DNA of 19,842 nucleotides from assembly GCA_903928955.1 (NCBI GenBank), contig CAIYTD010000167.1, positions 1 through 19,842 of the forward strand. The letters run 5' to 3'. The position numbers were made by a program, and so were the translations under genes. Positions 1-7,976 of this stretch are shown piece by piece. Position 1 is the first letter of the stretch. Each line of letters opens with the position of its first letter. The stretch comes from Oligoflexia bacterium (lineage in GTDB: Bacteria > Bdellovibrionota > UBA1018). The notes under the pieces were generated by a model. The model did no database searches, had not been told where the DNA came from, and was given only the letters and a program-made list of their open reading frames with translations.

Positions 1-80
1 GTTTGTAGAATCTACTGAAAATTTTAGTAGCTTTAAAAAATCATTCCAATTTTTAAGTATGCAACTTAATGAATAATTTT

Positions 81-1613
81 TCATTTATACTGCCATGTTG
101 TACCTGTTGGAGCATCTTGAATCAATACTCCTTGAGACTCCAAATCTTTACGAATAAAATCTGCCTTTGCAAAATCCTTTGCATTTCGAGCAGCAATTCG
201 AGCTTCAATAGCGATTTGAATAGCATTTTCAGACAGACGCTCTCGAAACTTTTCTTTTACATATGAATCCTGAAAAATATCAGAAAGTGAGGCGCGTATT
301 CGGCCAAAGTCTTTAAGCGCATTTTCTGGGACTAATCGCCCTATCCCTAATACACTACCCATCTCTTCTTCCATGATTCGAATCAATTCTTGAGCTGCTA
401 ACACAGCCGAAGGGGTTGCTTGAGCGAAAGGTTCTGCAAGGGTACGATTAAATTCTCGAATCAAAGAAAATAATGCAGCTAAAGCGCCCGCTGTATTCAT
501 ATCATGAGCAAAGTTTTCATCAATTTCCATCCGTGCTTTTTCACAAGAAGCAGCAAAAGAACCCCACATCGATTCGGCTCGAAGATCAGATCGCACTCTG
601 CTTTGATTTTTCAGCTCAACGGCACGGGCTTTTGCCTCATAGATGCGCTGGAGTGCGTTCAGAGCTTGCTCAACAGTTTCTAAACTAAAATCAATCATCG
701 AACGGTAATGCACTGATAGAAGCAAATAACGTGCAACTTCTCCAGAAAATCGAGTTAGAAACTCCCTTGCAGTAAATACATTACCTAAGCTTTTCGACAT
801 TTTTTCTTTAGAAAGTGTTAAAAATGCATTATGCACCCAGTACTTTACAAATGGCTCTTTACCGCTACAAGCCTCTGATTGTGCAATTTCATTTTCATGA
901 TGAGGAAAGATCAGATCTTCTCCACCATGATGAACATCAATTTGATCCCCTAGCCAGCGGCTTGCCATGGCTGAACATTCGATATGCCAACCCGGTCGAC
1001 CTTTAGACCAGGGGCTGTCCCAAGATGGCTCACCCAGTTTTGCTGGTTTCCAGAGAGTGAAATCCAAAGGATTTCTCTTTTTACTTGTCACCTCAACTCG
1101 GATTCCTGCAATGAGGTCATCAATTCGCTTATGTGAAAGTTTTCCATAGGTTGGAAAACTACTAATCGAATAAAGCACTTCGCCCCCATCTGCGACATAA
1201 GCATTACCGTGCTCAATCATTTTTTGAATTAAAACAATAATTTCTTCTATATGAGTAGTTACAGTTGTTTTATGAGTGGGTTCAAGTAATCCAGCAACTG
1301 CAAAGTCTTTCTCAACTTCAAGCGTATATTTTTTTGCTACTTCCGAAGCCAAAAGATTCTCTTCGTGTCCTTTTAAAATAATTTTATCATCCACGTCAGT
1401 ATAATTTCTGACATAGATTACTTCATAGCCAACTCTCTGAAAATATCTAAAAAATAAATCTGCAACTAAAGCACTTCTTAGATTACCAATATGAATCAAT
1501 CCGTAAACTGTCGGCCCGCAAGAATAAAAAGTAAGCTTTCCAGGCTGAGAGGTTTTAAGTTCTTCTTTTTTACCTGACAATGTATTTGTCAGTTGAATAG
1601 CTCTTAATGTCAT
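81..1613 (-). CDS. cysS: Cysteinyl-tRNA synthetase
   Basis: This class I aminoacyl-tRNA synthetase charges tRNA-Cys with cysteine in the cytoplasm, using ATP. The 510-residue product carries the HIGH-type motif as HIGN (residues 41-44) just after the first zinc-ligand cysteine (Cys32, in SCGPTVYG). Further on are the zinc-site segments ECSAMA and HHENE, the segment HHGGEDLIFP, and the KMSKS loop (residues 271-275). The C-terminal part contains the usual helical anticodon-binding region and ends in WQYK. At 510 residues it is somewhat longer than E. coli CysS (461). The ATG at 1613 is supported by a strong GGAGG at 1621-1625, seven bases upstream. It lies downstream of carD on the same strand with an 82-bp gap that holds a hairpin, so the two may be co-transcribed. 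No frameshift is visible. Identification is very secure. Confidence 0.97.
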   Translation of the reverse strand: MTLRAIQLTNTLSGKKEELKTSQPGKLTFYSCGPTVYGLIHIGNLRSALVADLFFRYFQRVGYEVIYVRNYTDVDDKIILKGHEENLLASEVAKKYTLEVEKDFAVAGLLEPTHKTTVTTHIEEIIVLIQKMIEHGNAYVADGGEVLYSISSFPTYGKLSHKRIDDLIAGIRVEVTSKKRNPLDFTLWKPAKLGEPSWDSPWSKGRPGWHIECSAMASRWLGDQIDVHHGGEDLIFPHHENEIAQSEACSGKEPFVKYWVHNAFLTLSKEKMSKSLGNVFTAREFLTRFSGEVARYLLLSVHYRSMIDFSLETVEQALNALQRIYEAKARAVELKNQSRVRSDLRAESMWGSFAASCEKARMEIDENFAHDMNTAGALAALFSLIREFNRTLAEPFAQATPSAVLAAQELIRIMEEEMGSVLGIGRLVPENALKDFGRIRASLSDIFQDSYVKEKFRERLSENAIQIAIEARIAARNAKDFAKADFIRKDLESQGVLIQDAPTGTTWQYK

Positions 1614-1633
1614 CCCAAGACCTCCAGAATAAC

Positions 1634-1658
1634 AGCCCTCAGCTGAAAGCTGAGGGCT
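1634..1658 (-). terminator. Strong hairpin between carD and cysS (terminator or attenuator)
   Basis: A perfect 11-bp inverted repeat, AGCCCTCAGCT / AGCTGAGGGCT, with a 3-nt loop lies between the carD stop and the cysS ribosome binding site. Read on the minus strand it is followed by GTTATTCTGG, a poor U-tract, and then by the cysS Shine-Dalgarno. Read on the plus strand, a T-rich stretch ends at 1680 but starts too far away for a standard terminator. It could be a leaky terminator or attenuator, an mRNA-stabilising stem at the end of carD, or a terminator for leftward transcripts. The stem is certain; its role is inferred. Confidence 0.55.
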
Positions 1659-1695
1659 AACTCCTTACTTATTCTTTTTTAAATTAAGAAATTTA

Positions 1696-2179
1696 CTAAG
1701 AAGCAAAAATAGTCTGAATTTCTTGTTCAATCATTTCTTCGTTCGACTTTTTAGCCAAAGAAATTTCTTTTACAAGAAGGTGCTTAGCCTGATCGAGCAT
1801 CTTACGCTCACCGAAAGACAAATCTTTACTATGTTTTAAAAGGAAAAGATTCCTTAAAACTTCAGCAATTTCAAAAATCGATCCCGTTTTAATTTTTTCC
1901 ATATACTCACGGTAACGACGATTCCAAGTCGTTTGATCAATTTTTACATTTCGTTCTTTCAAAATATCATAAACTGTTTTTACATCTTTATTTGAGATAA
2001 TCTCACGCAGACCAACGGAACCCACGTTATCTGTGGGGACCATAATAGTCATTTGATTATCGACAACTTGGAGAACGTAAAATTTCTTTTTTTTTTCCAC
2101 CCACATCTTTTTCTTCAATCCGCTTAATCACGGCAAGCCCATGAGCAGGATAAACCGCACTATCACCGACTTTGAACAT
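1696..2179 (-). CDS. carD: CarD/CdnL-family RNA polymerase-binding regulator, frame interrupted at an A10 run
   Basis: CarD/CdnL proteins bind the RNA polymerase beta subunit and stabilise open complexes, especially at rRNA and housekeeping promoters. From the ATG at 2179 the product begins MFKVGDSAVYPAHGLAVIKR, the typical N-terminal RNAP-interacting domain. After VGGKKK this frame leaves the family pattern and stops at 2057, after 40 residues. The rest of the protein (KFYVLQVVDNQMTIMVP onwards, to the stop at 1696) lies in another frame. The frames meet in a run of ten A residues (minus strand, 2096-2087). Nine A residues would give VGGKKKKFYVLQ and a full 160-residue protein, matching family length. 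Trp85 then falls at the position of the DNA-contacting tryptophan of mycobacterial CarD, followed by a conserved helical C-terminal domain. A downstream TTG at 2118 gives a 140-residue open frame but would lose most of the RNAP-binding domain. The family call is secure. Whether the frameshift is real is open. Confidence 0.9.
2087..2096 (-). repeat. A10 homopolymer at the carD frame junction
   Basis: Ten consecutive A residues on the coding (minus) strand are preceded by GTGG and followed by GAAATTTT. This is the longest single-base run I noticed in the window. Upstream codons read GGA AAA AAA AAA GAA ATT; the conserved downstream codons read AAG AAA TTT TAC. Joining them needs one base fewer (or two more) in the message, or a +1 ribosomal shift. 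A -1 shift on this A-rich site would not restore the frame. Confidence 0.9.
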
Positions 2180-2185
2180 GCTGTA

Positions 2186-2191
2186 ACCTCC
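2186..2191 (-). promoter_or_regulatory. Ribosome binding site that fixes the carD start
   Basis: GGAGGT on the minus strand lies six bases upstream of the ATG at 2179. It is strong evidence that translation starts there and not at the downstream TTG at 2118, which would skip the conserved VGDSAVYPAHG segment. Confidence 0.85.
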
Positions 2192-2288
2192 AACAACCAC
2201 TTCTGTGCCCAAAAATAACTCCAGAAAACCCAATCACCGGATCGGAGTCTAGACTTCTATAAAAGAGCAGAGTTTTGACCCGCCCGAG

Positions 2289-2316
2289 TTTATCATACAA
2301 AACTTCAAGAAGTCAA
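2289..2316 (-). promoter_or_regulatory. Candidate sigma-70-type promoter of carD
   Basis: On the minus strand a TTGACT box (2316-2311) is followed after 16 bases by GATAAA (2294-2289). An overlapping TATGAT (2297-2292) has a shorter spacing of 13. Transcription from here would give a leader of about 100 nt before the carD start. This leader also contains a 10-bp palindrome, AGTCTAGACT, at 2246-2255. The match is moderate and rests on sequence alone. Confidence 0.4.
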
Positions 2317-2364
2317 TAGTAATAATAGTTCGCGAGCGACTGTAAGCCTTTGAAACCATTAACG

Positions 2365-2390
2365 AAAAAACATTGTATCACAATACAAGG
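2365..2390 (-). terminator. Weak intrinsic terminator after the acyl-CoA dehydrogenase gene
   Basis: On the minus strand, 25 bases after the dehydrogenase stop codon, TTGTAT and ATACAA form a 6-bp stem with a 4-nt loop (2388-2373). An outer C-G pair lies beyond one mismatch. Six T residues (2370-2365) follow directly. The stem is AT-rich, so termination may be partial. The element separates the dehydrogenase gene from the carD promoter. Confidence 0.5.
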
Positions 2391-2414
2391 TAAAGCAGAA
2401 GAACAAAGTCTCAC

Positions 2415-4145
2415 CTAAAAATCAAAGGGATAACAACCTACCTCGTAAGCTTTCGAAGCAATCAGTTTAATTGCATCATCATCATTTCGATCCATTGCTT
2501 TAAAATTTCCACGCACTCTTCGATTCGAACGAGCAAAAAATGCTTTCGCAATTCCTAACTCGAGCTCGCACATGGAAACACCTTTTTCTTCAATAGAACA
2601 ACTCACACGAGACAAAATACAAGTCATCGCATAGAAATCAATTGCAATGTCTGCAATCCGTTTCTGAGCAAACTGTTGCAAAGAAATATCCTTGCCATGC
2701 TTTCTTAAAAGAACCTCAATTTGAGTTGCAAATTCAACTGAGCATTCCTCAAGCACAGCAGCCATTTTCTTGAGCGCAGGATGAGACCGCGTAATGGACT
2801 GCCCCAATATACTTTGTTTAATTTTTCGAATTGCAAAATCACTCACAAGACCCATTCCCTTCAAAGGATATTTAATTGCCTCTGCAAGGCCTGCTAATTG
2901 CTGGCCAGGAGCCTGCATTCCAGAAAGAGCAATATAGGCTCTTAATACTTCATTGGTGCCCTCAAAAATTCGATTAATTCGAGCATCACGCAGCCAGCGT
3001 TCAAAGGGGTATTCCTTCATGTATCCAGCGCCCCCCCATATTTGAATATTCTCATCTATACATTCCCATGCCATTTCTGAAGCAAATACTTTAGAAATGG
3101 CACTCTCTAGGGAATAATCCATCTCTTTATTATCCATAAAAGCAGTAGTCATTACGACCATACTTTCTGCGGCATAAATTCCTATCATCATACGACCAAT
3201 TTTTTCTTGGATCATTCCAAATTCAGAGATTTTTTTCTGAAATTGAACCCGCTCATTGGCATGCTCAATAGAAACTTTAAGTGCATTTTTAGCACCCCCT
3301 ACACAGCCTGCTGCTAATCCAATTCGACCATGATTGAGAACTCCCATGGCAACTTTAAAACCTTGGCCGACACCTCCGACAACATTTTCAGCTGGCACTC
3401 GAACATGATCAAAATACACTGCATTTGTCCAAGAAGCACGAATCCCTAACTTATGTTCTACTGGACCAACGGTTACCCCTTCTGCCGGCAACTCAACAAT
3501 GAAACAAGATACTTTTTCTTTTTTTAAACCACGTTCTTCTACTACTGTCTTTGCAAAAACCGTCATAAAACTCGCAATTCCTGCGTTGGTAATCCATAGT
3601 TTACTCCCTGTAAGAGAAAAGTATTTACCATCAGGAGAAAGAACTGCCTGAGTTTTAATCGAAGCCGCATCAGAACCACTGCCTGGTTCAGTCAAACAAT
3701 AACATGCGATTTTTTTTCCAGATGCTAGATCCGGGAGAAATTGTTTTTTTTGCTCATCTGTACCAAATAAAAGGAGAGCTTTATATCCAATGCTTTGATG
3801 AGCACCTAAAGTAGTTGCCAAAGACCCATCAACAGATGCCACCTCTTGCATCACTCTGGCATAACCCGACTGAGGAAGCCCAAGACCACCCAAATCTTCA
3901 GGAACTGCAAGCCCTAACATTCCTAGCTCCGCTAAATAGGAAATGATTTCCCTCGGCATTTCCCCTTTTTCATCCCATTCGGTAGATTTCACATGATCTT
4001 TTGCAAATCGTCGAAAAGATTCAAGCACAACTTGAACAGTTTCAGAGGTGGTCTGCCCCATTTTAGGAAAAGGGAAAACCAAATCTTCCCTAATTTCTCC
4101 AAAAAATAAGGACTTCATAAAACTATTTTGAACGACACTGTTCAT
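2415..4145 (-). CDS. Acyl-CoA dehydrogenase, VLCAD-like with C-terminal extension
   Basis: This FAD flavoprotein catalyses the first oxidation step of fatty-acid beta-oxidation, acyl-CoA to trans-2-enoyl-CoA. The 576-residue form has the N-terminal and middle acyl-CoA dehydrogenase domains with the first signature (CYCLTEPGSGSD, around residues 145-157). The second signature region (QIWGGAGYMKEYPFERWLRD) leads into RIFEGTNEVLR, whose glutamate (about residue 395) is the expected catalytic base. A further C-terminal domain of about 170 residues makes it longer than MCAD-type enzymes (about 380-400) and similar to VLCAD/ACAD9-type enzymes, suggesting long-chain substrates. I chose the ATG at 4145 because AGGAGGAG (4158-4151) stands five bases upstream. 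The open frame extends to 4211, but that stretch holds paired operator sequences. The gene is divergent from gspC. The family is certain; chain-length preference is inferred. Confidence 0.93.
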   Translation of the reverse strand: MNSVVQNSFMKSLFFGEIREDLVFPFPKMGQTTSETVQVVLESFRRFAKDHVKSTEWDEKGEMPREIISYLAELGMLGLAVPEDLGGLGLPQSGYARVMQEVASVDGSLATTLGAHQSIGYKALLLFGTDEQKKQFLPDLASGKKIACYCLTEPGSGSDAASIKTQAVLSPDGKYFSLTGSKLWITNAGIASFMTVFAKTVVEERGLKKEKVSCFIVELPAEGVTVGPVEHKLGIRASWTNAVYFDHVRVPAENVVGGVGQGFKVAMGVLNHGRIGLAAGCVGGAKNALKVSIEHANERVQFQKKISEFGMIQEKIGRMMIGIYAAESMVVMTTAFMDNKEMDYSLESAISKVFASEMAWECIDENIQIWGGAGYMKEYPFERWLRDARINRIFEGTNEVLRAYIALSGMQAPGQQLAGLAEAIKYPLKGMGLVSDFAIRKIKQSILGQSITRSHPALKKMAAVLEECSVEFATQIEVLLRKHGKDISLQQFAQKRIADIAIDFYAMTCILSRVSCSIEEKGVSMCELELGIAKAFFARSNRRVRGNFKAMDRNDDDAIKLIASKAYEVGCYPFDF

Positions 4146-4171
4146 TCTATCTCCTCCTAGCATTTGGGCTA

Positions 4172-4187
4172 TCTGACATTTTGTCGA
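4172..4187. promoter_or_regulatory. Operator-like palindrome, promoter-proximal copy
   Basis: The 15-mer ATCTGACATTTTGTC (4171-4185) contains the inverted repeat GACA-TTT-TGTC. The outermost pair is broken (T at 4174, G at 4186). It ends 13 bases before the Shine-Dalgarno of the acyl-CoA dehydrogenase gene. On the minus strand it includes TCGACA, a 5/6 match to a -35 box. It probably binds a dimeric regulator of the dehydrogenase gene. The identity of that regulator cannot be read from the sequence. Confidence 0.55.
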
Positions 4188-4211
4188 CGAAATCAAGAAA
4201 AGACAGCTCAA

Positions 4212-4227
4212 TCTGACATTTTGTCAA
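4212..4227. promoter_or_regulatory. Operator-like palindrome, distal copy with embedded TTGACA
   Basis: This is an exact second copy of the same 15-mer (4211-4225), 40 bp from the first, about four helical turns. Here the palindrome is perfect: TGACA (4214-4218), TTT, TGTCA (4222-4226). On the minus strand it includes a consensus -35 hexamer TTGACA (4227-4222), although no good -10 box follows at the usual spacing. It lies 127 bp upstream of the gspC start on the other strand, so it could also affect the secretion operon. Confidence 0.55.
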
Positions 4228-4353
4228 TCTTGCAAAAAACCTTCAGCAACACCTTCCCCATTGAGCTCACCAGATACTTGAGATGATTGAGATTTAAAGG
4301 ACAGATTTTACTTATCAATGATGGCATCACTCTTGCGTTATGAGTAGATTGAC

Positions 4354-5352
4354 ATGAAGGAAATTTCCTCTGAATCTTCTGCAAATACATGGAAAACTCG
4401 ATTTCAAAAAATGCTCACAAAAGGCATTCAAAACCTTCATCCTCAGAGCATCCTCGATTGGGCCTCCATCACAGTACAAAAACGCGGAACCCAGTTTTAC
4501 GGTACACTCACCACTCTTACATTATCTACCTTCTTCCTAGCAGATTTGACTGCATTGATCTTGGGTAATTCTATTCCCGACCCCCTCATCAGCCGATTCA
4601 ATCGGCTGGGAAATTCCTATAACCGAACAAAATCTGTAACCGACTACCGCACAATTTTCTCCAGAAATCTTTTTAATAGCCAAGGCCTCATCCCGGGTGA
4701 AGAAGGCGAAAACGGGTCCTCATCTGACTTAGGCGGGACACCAGTCAAATCTACTTTACCATTCAACTTAATTGGAACCCTCATTCTGGATAACGAACTC
4801 CGATCCATTGCAACTATTGAAGACAAAAGCTTATCCATTGTCTATCCGCTTGGAATAGATGACGAAATTCCAAATAAAATCAAAGTCACTAAAATCGAAG
4901 CGCGAAAAGTGATCTTTATTAATCAAAGCTCAGGGCGACGTGAATATCTAGAATTACCGGAAGAACTCCAAATCTCTCACCCCGTCAACATGGGCAAACT
5001 TGGGGGATCAGGCGGAATTGAAAAAATAACCCCCACTCAATTTAATGTCTCTCGAACAGAAGTCGATCGAACCCTATCGGATTTTAATAATATATTAACC
5101 CAAGCAAGAGCCATTCCTAATTCTGAAAATGGAGTGCCCAATGGATATAAACTCTTACAAATCGTGCCAGGAAGTATTTATGACAAACTCGGACTTCAAA
5201 ATGGAGATGTCATTTCAGGCCTCAATGGGCAGCCCATCAACGACCCAGGCAAAGCTTTTGAAATGCTGTCAGAACTCAAGACTTCTAACCATCTTGAGCT
5301 TCAAATAAAAAAAGACGGCAAACAATTAAATTATACTTACGATATTCATTAA
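4354..5352 (+). CDS. gspC: T2SS inner-membrane clamp protein GspC
   Basis: GspC links the inner-membrane platform of the type II secretion system to the secretin GspD in the periplasm and helps in substrate recognition. The 332-residue product has a cytoplasmic N-terminus of about 48 residues and one membrane segment at about residues 49-70. A linker precedes the homology region (about 135-205, beginning NLIGTLILDN). A C-terminal PDZ domain follows (about 262-332, with the GSIYDKLGLQNGDVISGLNG segment). This HR plus PDZ layout is the PDZ type of GspC. It is the first gene of the gsp cluster, with gspD overlapping or directly adjacent. No convincing Shine-Dalgarno precedes the ATG at 4354, so the start is less certain than the gene. 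An imperfectly placed inverted repeat, TGATG-G-CATCA (4319-4329), lies just upstream. Confidence 0.9.
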   Translation: MKEISSESSANTWKTRFQKMLTKGIQNLHPQSILDWASITVQKRGTQFYGTLTTLTLSTFFLADLTALILGNSIPDPLISRFNRLGNSYNRTKSVTDYRTIFSRNLFNSQGLIPGEEGENGSSSDLGGTPVKSTLPFNLIGTLILDNELRSIATIEDKSLSIVYPLGIDDEIPNKIKVTKIEARKVIFINQSSGRREYLELPEELQISHPVNMGKLGGSGGIEKITPTQFNVSRTEVDRTLSDFNNILTQARAIPNSENGVPNGYKLLQIVPGSIYDKLGLQNGDVISGLNGQPINDPGKAFEMLSELKTSNHLELQIKKDGKQLNYTYDIH

Positions 5353-5363
5353 TGGGAGCGAAT

Positions 5364-7964
5364 ATGAACTCAACTCAAGAGCACGACTGGCTAGAACTTT
5401 TTTCTAAAACAGCCTGTTGGATTGGAATTGGGGGGCTCATGATCCTCATTGCCCAAAGCACATGGGCTGCTCCAAACGATAGAAATAATTCTCCTCCGAG
5501 TTCAAGAACTTTTAATCCGTTCTCTGCTGCTAGTGCTCCCAATGGACCAAATGGGATAAATGCGGGCAATTTTTTTGAAGATGACGATGAGGACGAACTC
5601 GATAGCCCAAATGTACCGCCCAACCCTGTTTATAATTCTTATAATAATCCTTCAAGTGCTGGAACCCGAACTTTTTCAGCAGGCGGGCGCCCTAGCAACA
5701 CCCCTGAACCTATTCGAACGGAACAAGGTATTTCAATAGGTGGAGCGCCTTCGAATGGAATTATTTCTAAAAATAAGGTGGCCCCAGTAAAAATTGACGA
5801 TGAAACTGCAGAAGGCAGTAAAGATATTGTGACTGATTTTAACTTCCCTGATGCAGATATTTTAGATATTGCCAAAACTCTCGGTAAACTCACAGGAAAA
5901 AATTTCATTCTAGATAAGGATGTCAAAGGGCGAATTACGATTATTTCTAACTCACCCATCACTGTAGGGGAAGCATGGAAAGTATTCTTAACTGCATTAG
6001 ATATCAATGGATTTGCCCTAATACCATCTGGCAAATATCTCAGAATTGCACGACAAAGAGATGCGCGAGACAAGCAGCTTAAAACTTACACCGGTGATTA
6101 TTCACCTGATACAGATGCCCTTATTACTCGAGTTTTTCTTCTGAAATATATTAGTTCTGAAGAAGTCGCTCGCACTTTTAGGGGCTTCATGCCGGCCAAC
6201 TCAAGGATTATTCCTTATGAACAAACGAATACGATTATCGTAACCGATACCGGATCCAATATAGCAAAGCTAGCTAAAATGCTCGAGATCCTCGACATTG
6301 AAGGTTATGATGCAGGCATTGAAGTAATACCTGTCAAATGGGCTTCTGCATCTGATCTATCCAAACTCATTGATGCCCTCATTCCTGGCACTTCAGCAGG
6401 ACCTTCAGGAGGGGGATCCCCTCCCGGAATGGCCCGATTTGGAGCTAATACGGGACGATTTAGTGCTCGAAAAACAAAAGAAGGTGGAATCATCAATACC
6501 ATTATTGCAGACGAGCGAACGAACACTTTAATTGTTCATGCCAATACAAAAGGTGCCGACCAAGTCAGAGAACTAGTAACGAAACTCGATCAGAATAAAC
6601 CTTCCTCTACTGGAGGAGGCAAAGTTCACGTAGTTTACTTACAGTTTGCAGATTCAGAGCAACTCGCCAATACTTTGAATAATTTCTCTTCACAATCAGC
6701 AACAGCGGGTAGACCTCCTAGTTTTTCAGGGGGACCCGGTGGTGGAAGCGGCACAGGAATCAATCCCGTTGCCGCATCTCTCTTTGAAGGATCCATCAAA
6801 ATCTCTCCTGATAAGGCAACTAATGCCTTAGTCATTACCGCATCCCCATCGGATTATGTCACAGTCAAAAGAGTCATTGATCGCCTTGATATTCCACGAG
6901 ACCAAGTTTATGTCGAAGTAGTGATTATGGATGTACAAATTGGAGACAACTTCGATTTTTCTGCAAATGCATGGAGTAAGGATTCTGGTCTAGCATCTAT
7001 GCCGAATGGAGATTTAATGAATTTTATTCAAAATCCTCTCGGTTCAACAGGGGGTCTCATTGGAATTCCTTTTGGTCCTATGGAAACATTTACTGTAGGA
7101 GGCCAGTCTGTCACGACTTATTCGAGCCAAGGCCTAATTCGGGCCATACAAGGGCATTCGAATGCCAGCATTCTGGCTACTCCTCAAATTATTGCACTCG
7201 ATAACGCCGAAGCAAATTTCGAATCTGCTGAAAAAATTCCTACCCTCACCTCAACAGCCGTTCAAGGAGCCGGTGTGACCCAGTCAGTCCAAATGCAGCC
7301 CATCGCTCTATCCATCAAGATTAAGCCTCAGATCAATAAAATGACTAATTTTGTAAAACTCGACGTAGAGGCGAAGTTAGGGGACATCTCTCAACGTACT
7401 TTACCAAAAGCAGTCAGTGACCAGGCCTTTGCAACAACCGATCGAACAGCAAAAACCACGGTTGTCGTAGGAGATTCGGATACGATTGTTTTAGGCGGTC
7501 TGATGAGGGATAAAATACAGGAAACATCGTCTAAAATCCCTATTTTAGGCGATATCCCTATTTTGGGCTGGCTTTTTAAATCGAAGAGTTCAGCTGTTAC
7601 CAAAAATAATTTATTGATCTTCATGACCCCTCACATCGTCAGACAATATGAAAAAGTACGAGCCATTTTAGATAAAAAACTAAAAGAAAGAGATGACTTT
7701 TTAGAAACTAATAACGGCGGAGAAGATCCACTTCGATCCCAGAGAGACTCTATCATTCGCTCTCTCCCTGACATTAAAAAATTAGCAGAAAAACATCCAC
7801 CTCCGGCATTTACAATTGATGAAGAAAAACCCGCAGCCGTCTATTTAGGCCCCAGTAATGCGAGGATCCCCAATGCAGAAACGCCTCCCCAGCCTCCTGA
7901 AGATCACGCACCACCTCTGGACAATACAAATGAAACTACAACTCCACCGGCAGTAGCCCCCTAA
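5364..7964 (+). CDS. gspD: T2SS outer-membrane secretin GspD
   Basis: GspD forms the multimeric outer-membrane channel of the T2SS. I place the start at the ATG at 5364, with GGGAG five bases upstream, giving 866 residues. An in-frame ATG at 5352 overlaps the gspC stop. A signal peptide with a hydrophobic core precedes a likely cut at STWA/AP. Residues from about 35 to 150 are low-complexity (Asn, Pro, Ser) with an acidic patch, DDDEDELD. The N0 domain begins near residue 155, and N1-N3 repeats follow. Glycine-rich insertions lie around residues 344-362 and 451-466. The secretin core starts near VYVEVVIMDVQIG (about 515). The signature, VLGGLMRDKI through ILGDIPILGWLF, lies near 711-740. A Pro-rich tail ends the protein. 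Many family members are about 650-750 residues, so the length is increased by the N-terminal linker and tail. No pilotin gene is nearby. Confidence 0.97.
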   Translation: MNSTQEHDWLELFSKTACWIGIGGLMILIAQSTWAAPNDRNNSPPSSRTFNPFSAASAPNGPNGINAGNFFEDDDEDELDSPNVPPNPVYNSYNNPSSAGTRTFSAGGRPSNTPEPIRTEQGISIGGAPSNGIISKNKVAPVKIDDETAEGSKDIVTDFNFPDADILDIAKTLGKLTGKNFILDKDVKGRITIISNSPITVGEAWKVFLTALDINGFALIPSGKYLRIARQRDARDKQLKTYTGDYSPDTDALITRVFLLKYISSEEVARTFRGFMPANSRIIPYEQTNTIIVTDTGSNIAKLAKMLEILDIEGYDAGIEVIPVKWASASDLSKLIDALIPGTSAGPSGGGSPPGMARFGANTGRFSARKTKEGGIINTIIADERTNTLIVHANTKGADQVRELVTKLDQNKPSSTGGGKVHVVYLQFADSEQLANTLNNFSSQSATAGRPPSFSGGPGGGSGTGINPVAASLFEGSIKISPDKATNALVITASPSDYVTVKRVIDRLDIPRDQVYVEVVIMDVQIGDNFDFSANAWSKDSGLASMPNGDLMNFIQNPLGSTGGLIGIPFGPMETFTVGGQSVTTYSSQGLIRAIQGHSNASILATPQIIALDNAEANFESAEKIPTLTSTAVQGAGVTQSVQMQPIALSIKIKPQINKMTNFVKLDVEAKLGDISQRTLPKAVSDQAFATTDRTAKTTVVVGDSDTIVLGGLMRDKIQETSSKIPILGDIPILGWLFKSKSSAVTKNNLLIFMTPHIVRQYEKVRAILDKKLKERDDFLETNNGGEDPLRSQRDSIIRSLPDIKKLAEKHPPPAFTIDEEKPAAVYLGPSNARIPNAETPPQPPEDHAPPLDNTNETTTPPAVAP

Positions 7965-7976
7965 AACGAGAAGTAT

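Noticed and set aside
12..30. Inverted repeat CTACT / AGTAG downstream of cysS as a terminator
   Set aside because: The stem is only five base pairs and no T-run follows on the minus strand, so support is too weak.
2087..2096. Programmed -1 ribosomal frameshift of dnaX type in carD
   Set aside because: The A-rich site looks slippery, but a -1 shift from the upstream frame does not enter the frame of the conserved C-terminal part. A +1 shift or an RNA with one A fewer is required.
4146..4211. N-terminal extension of the acyl-CoA dehydrogenase to 4211
   Set aside because: The extra 22 residues do not resemble the family, the ATG at 4145 has a strong AGGAGGAG site, and the region holds operator repeats.
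4208..4390. Minus-strand 60-codon frame upstream of the acyl-CoA dehydrogenase
   Set aside because: It overlaps the paired operators and the gspC start, has no Shine-Dalgarno, and its product looks random.
5639..6073. Minus-strand open frame of 144 codons
   Set aside because: It lies fully inside gspD on the opposite strand, has no ribosome site and shows no protein-like motifs. The gspD frame has clear secretin domains, so this is a shadow frame.
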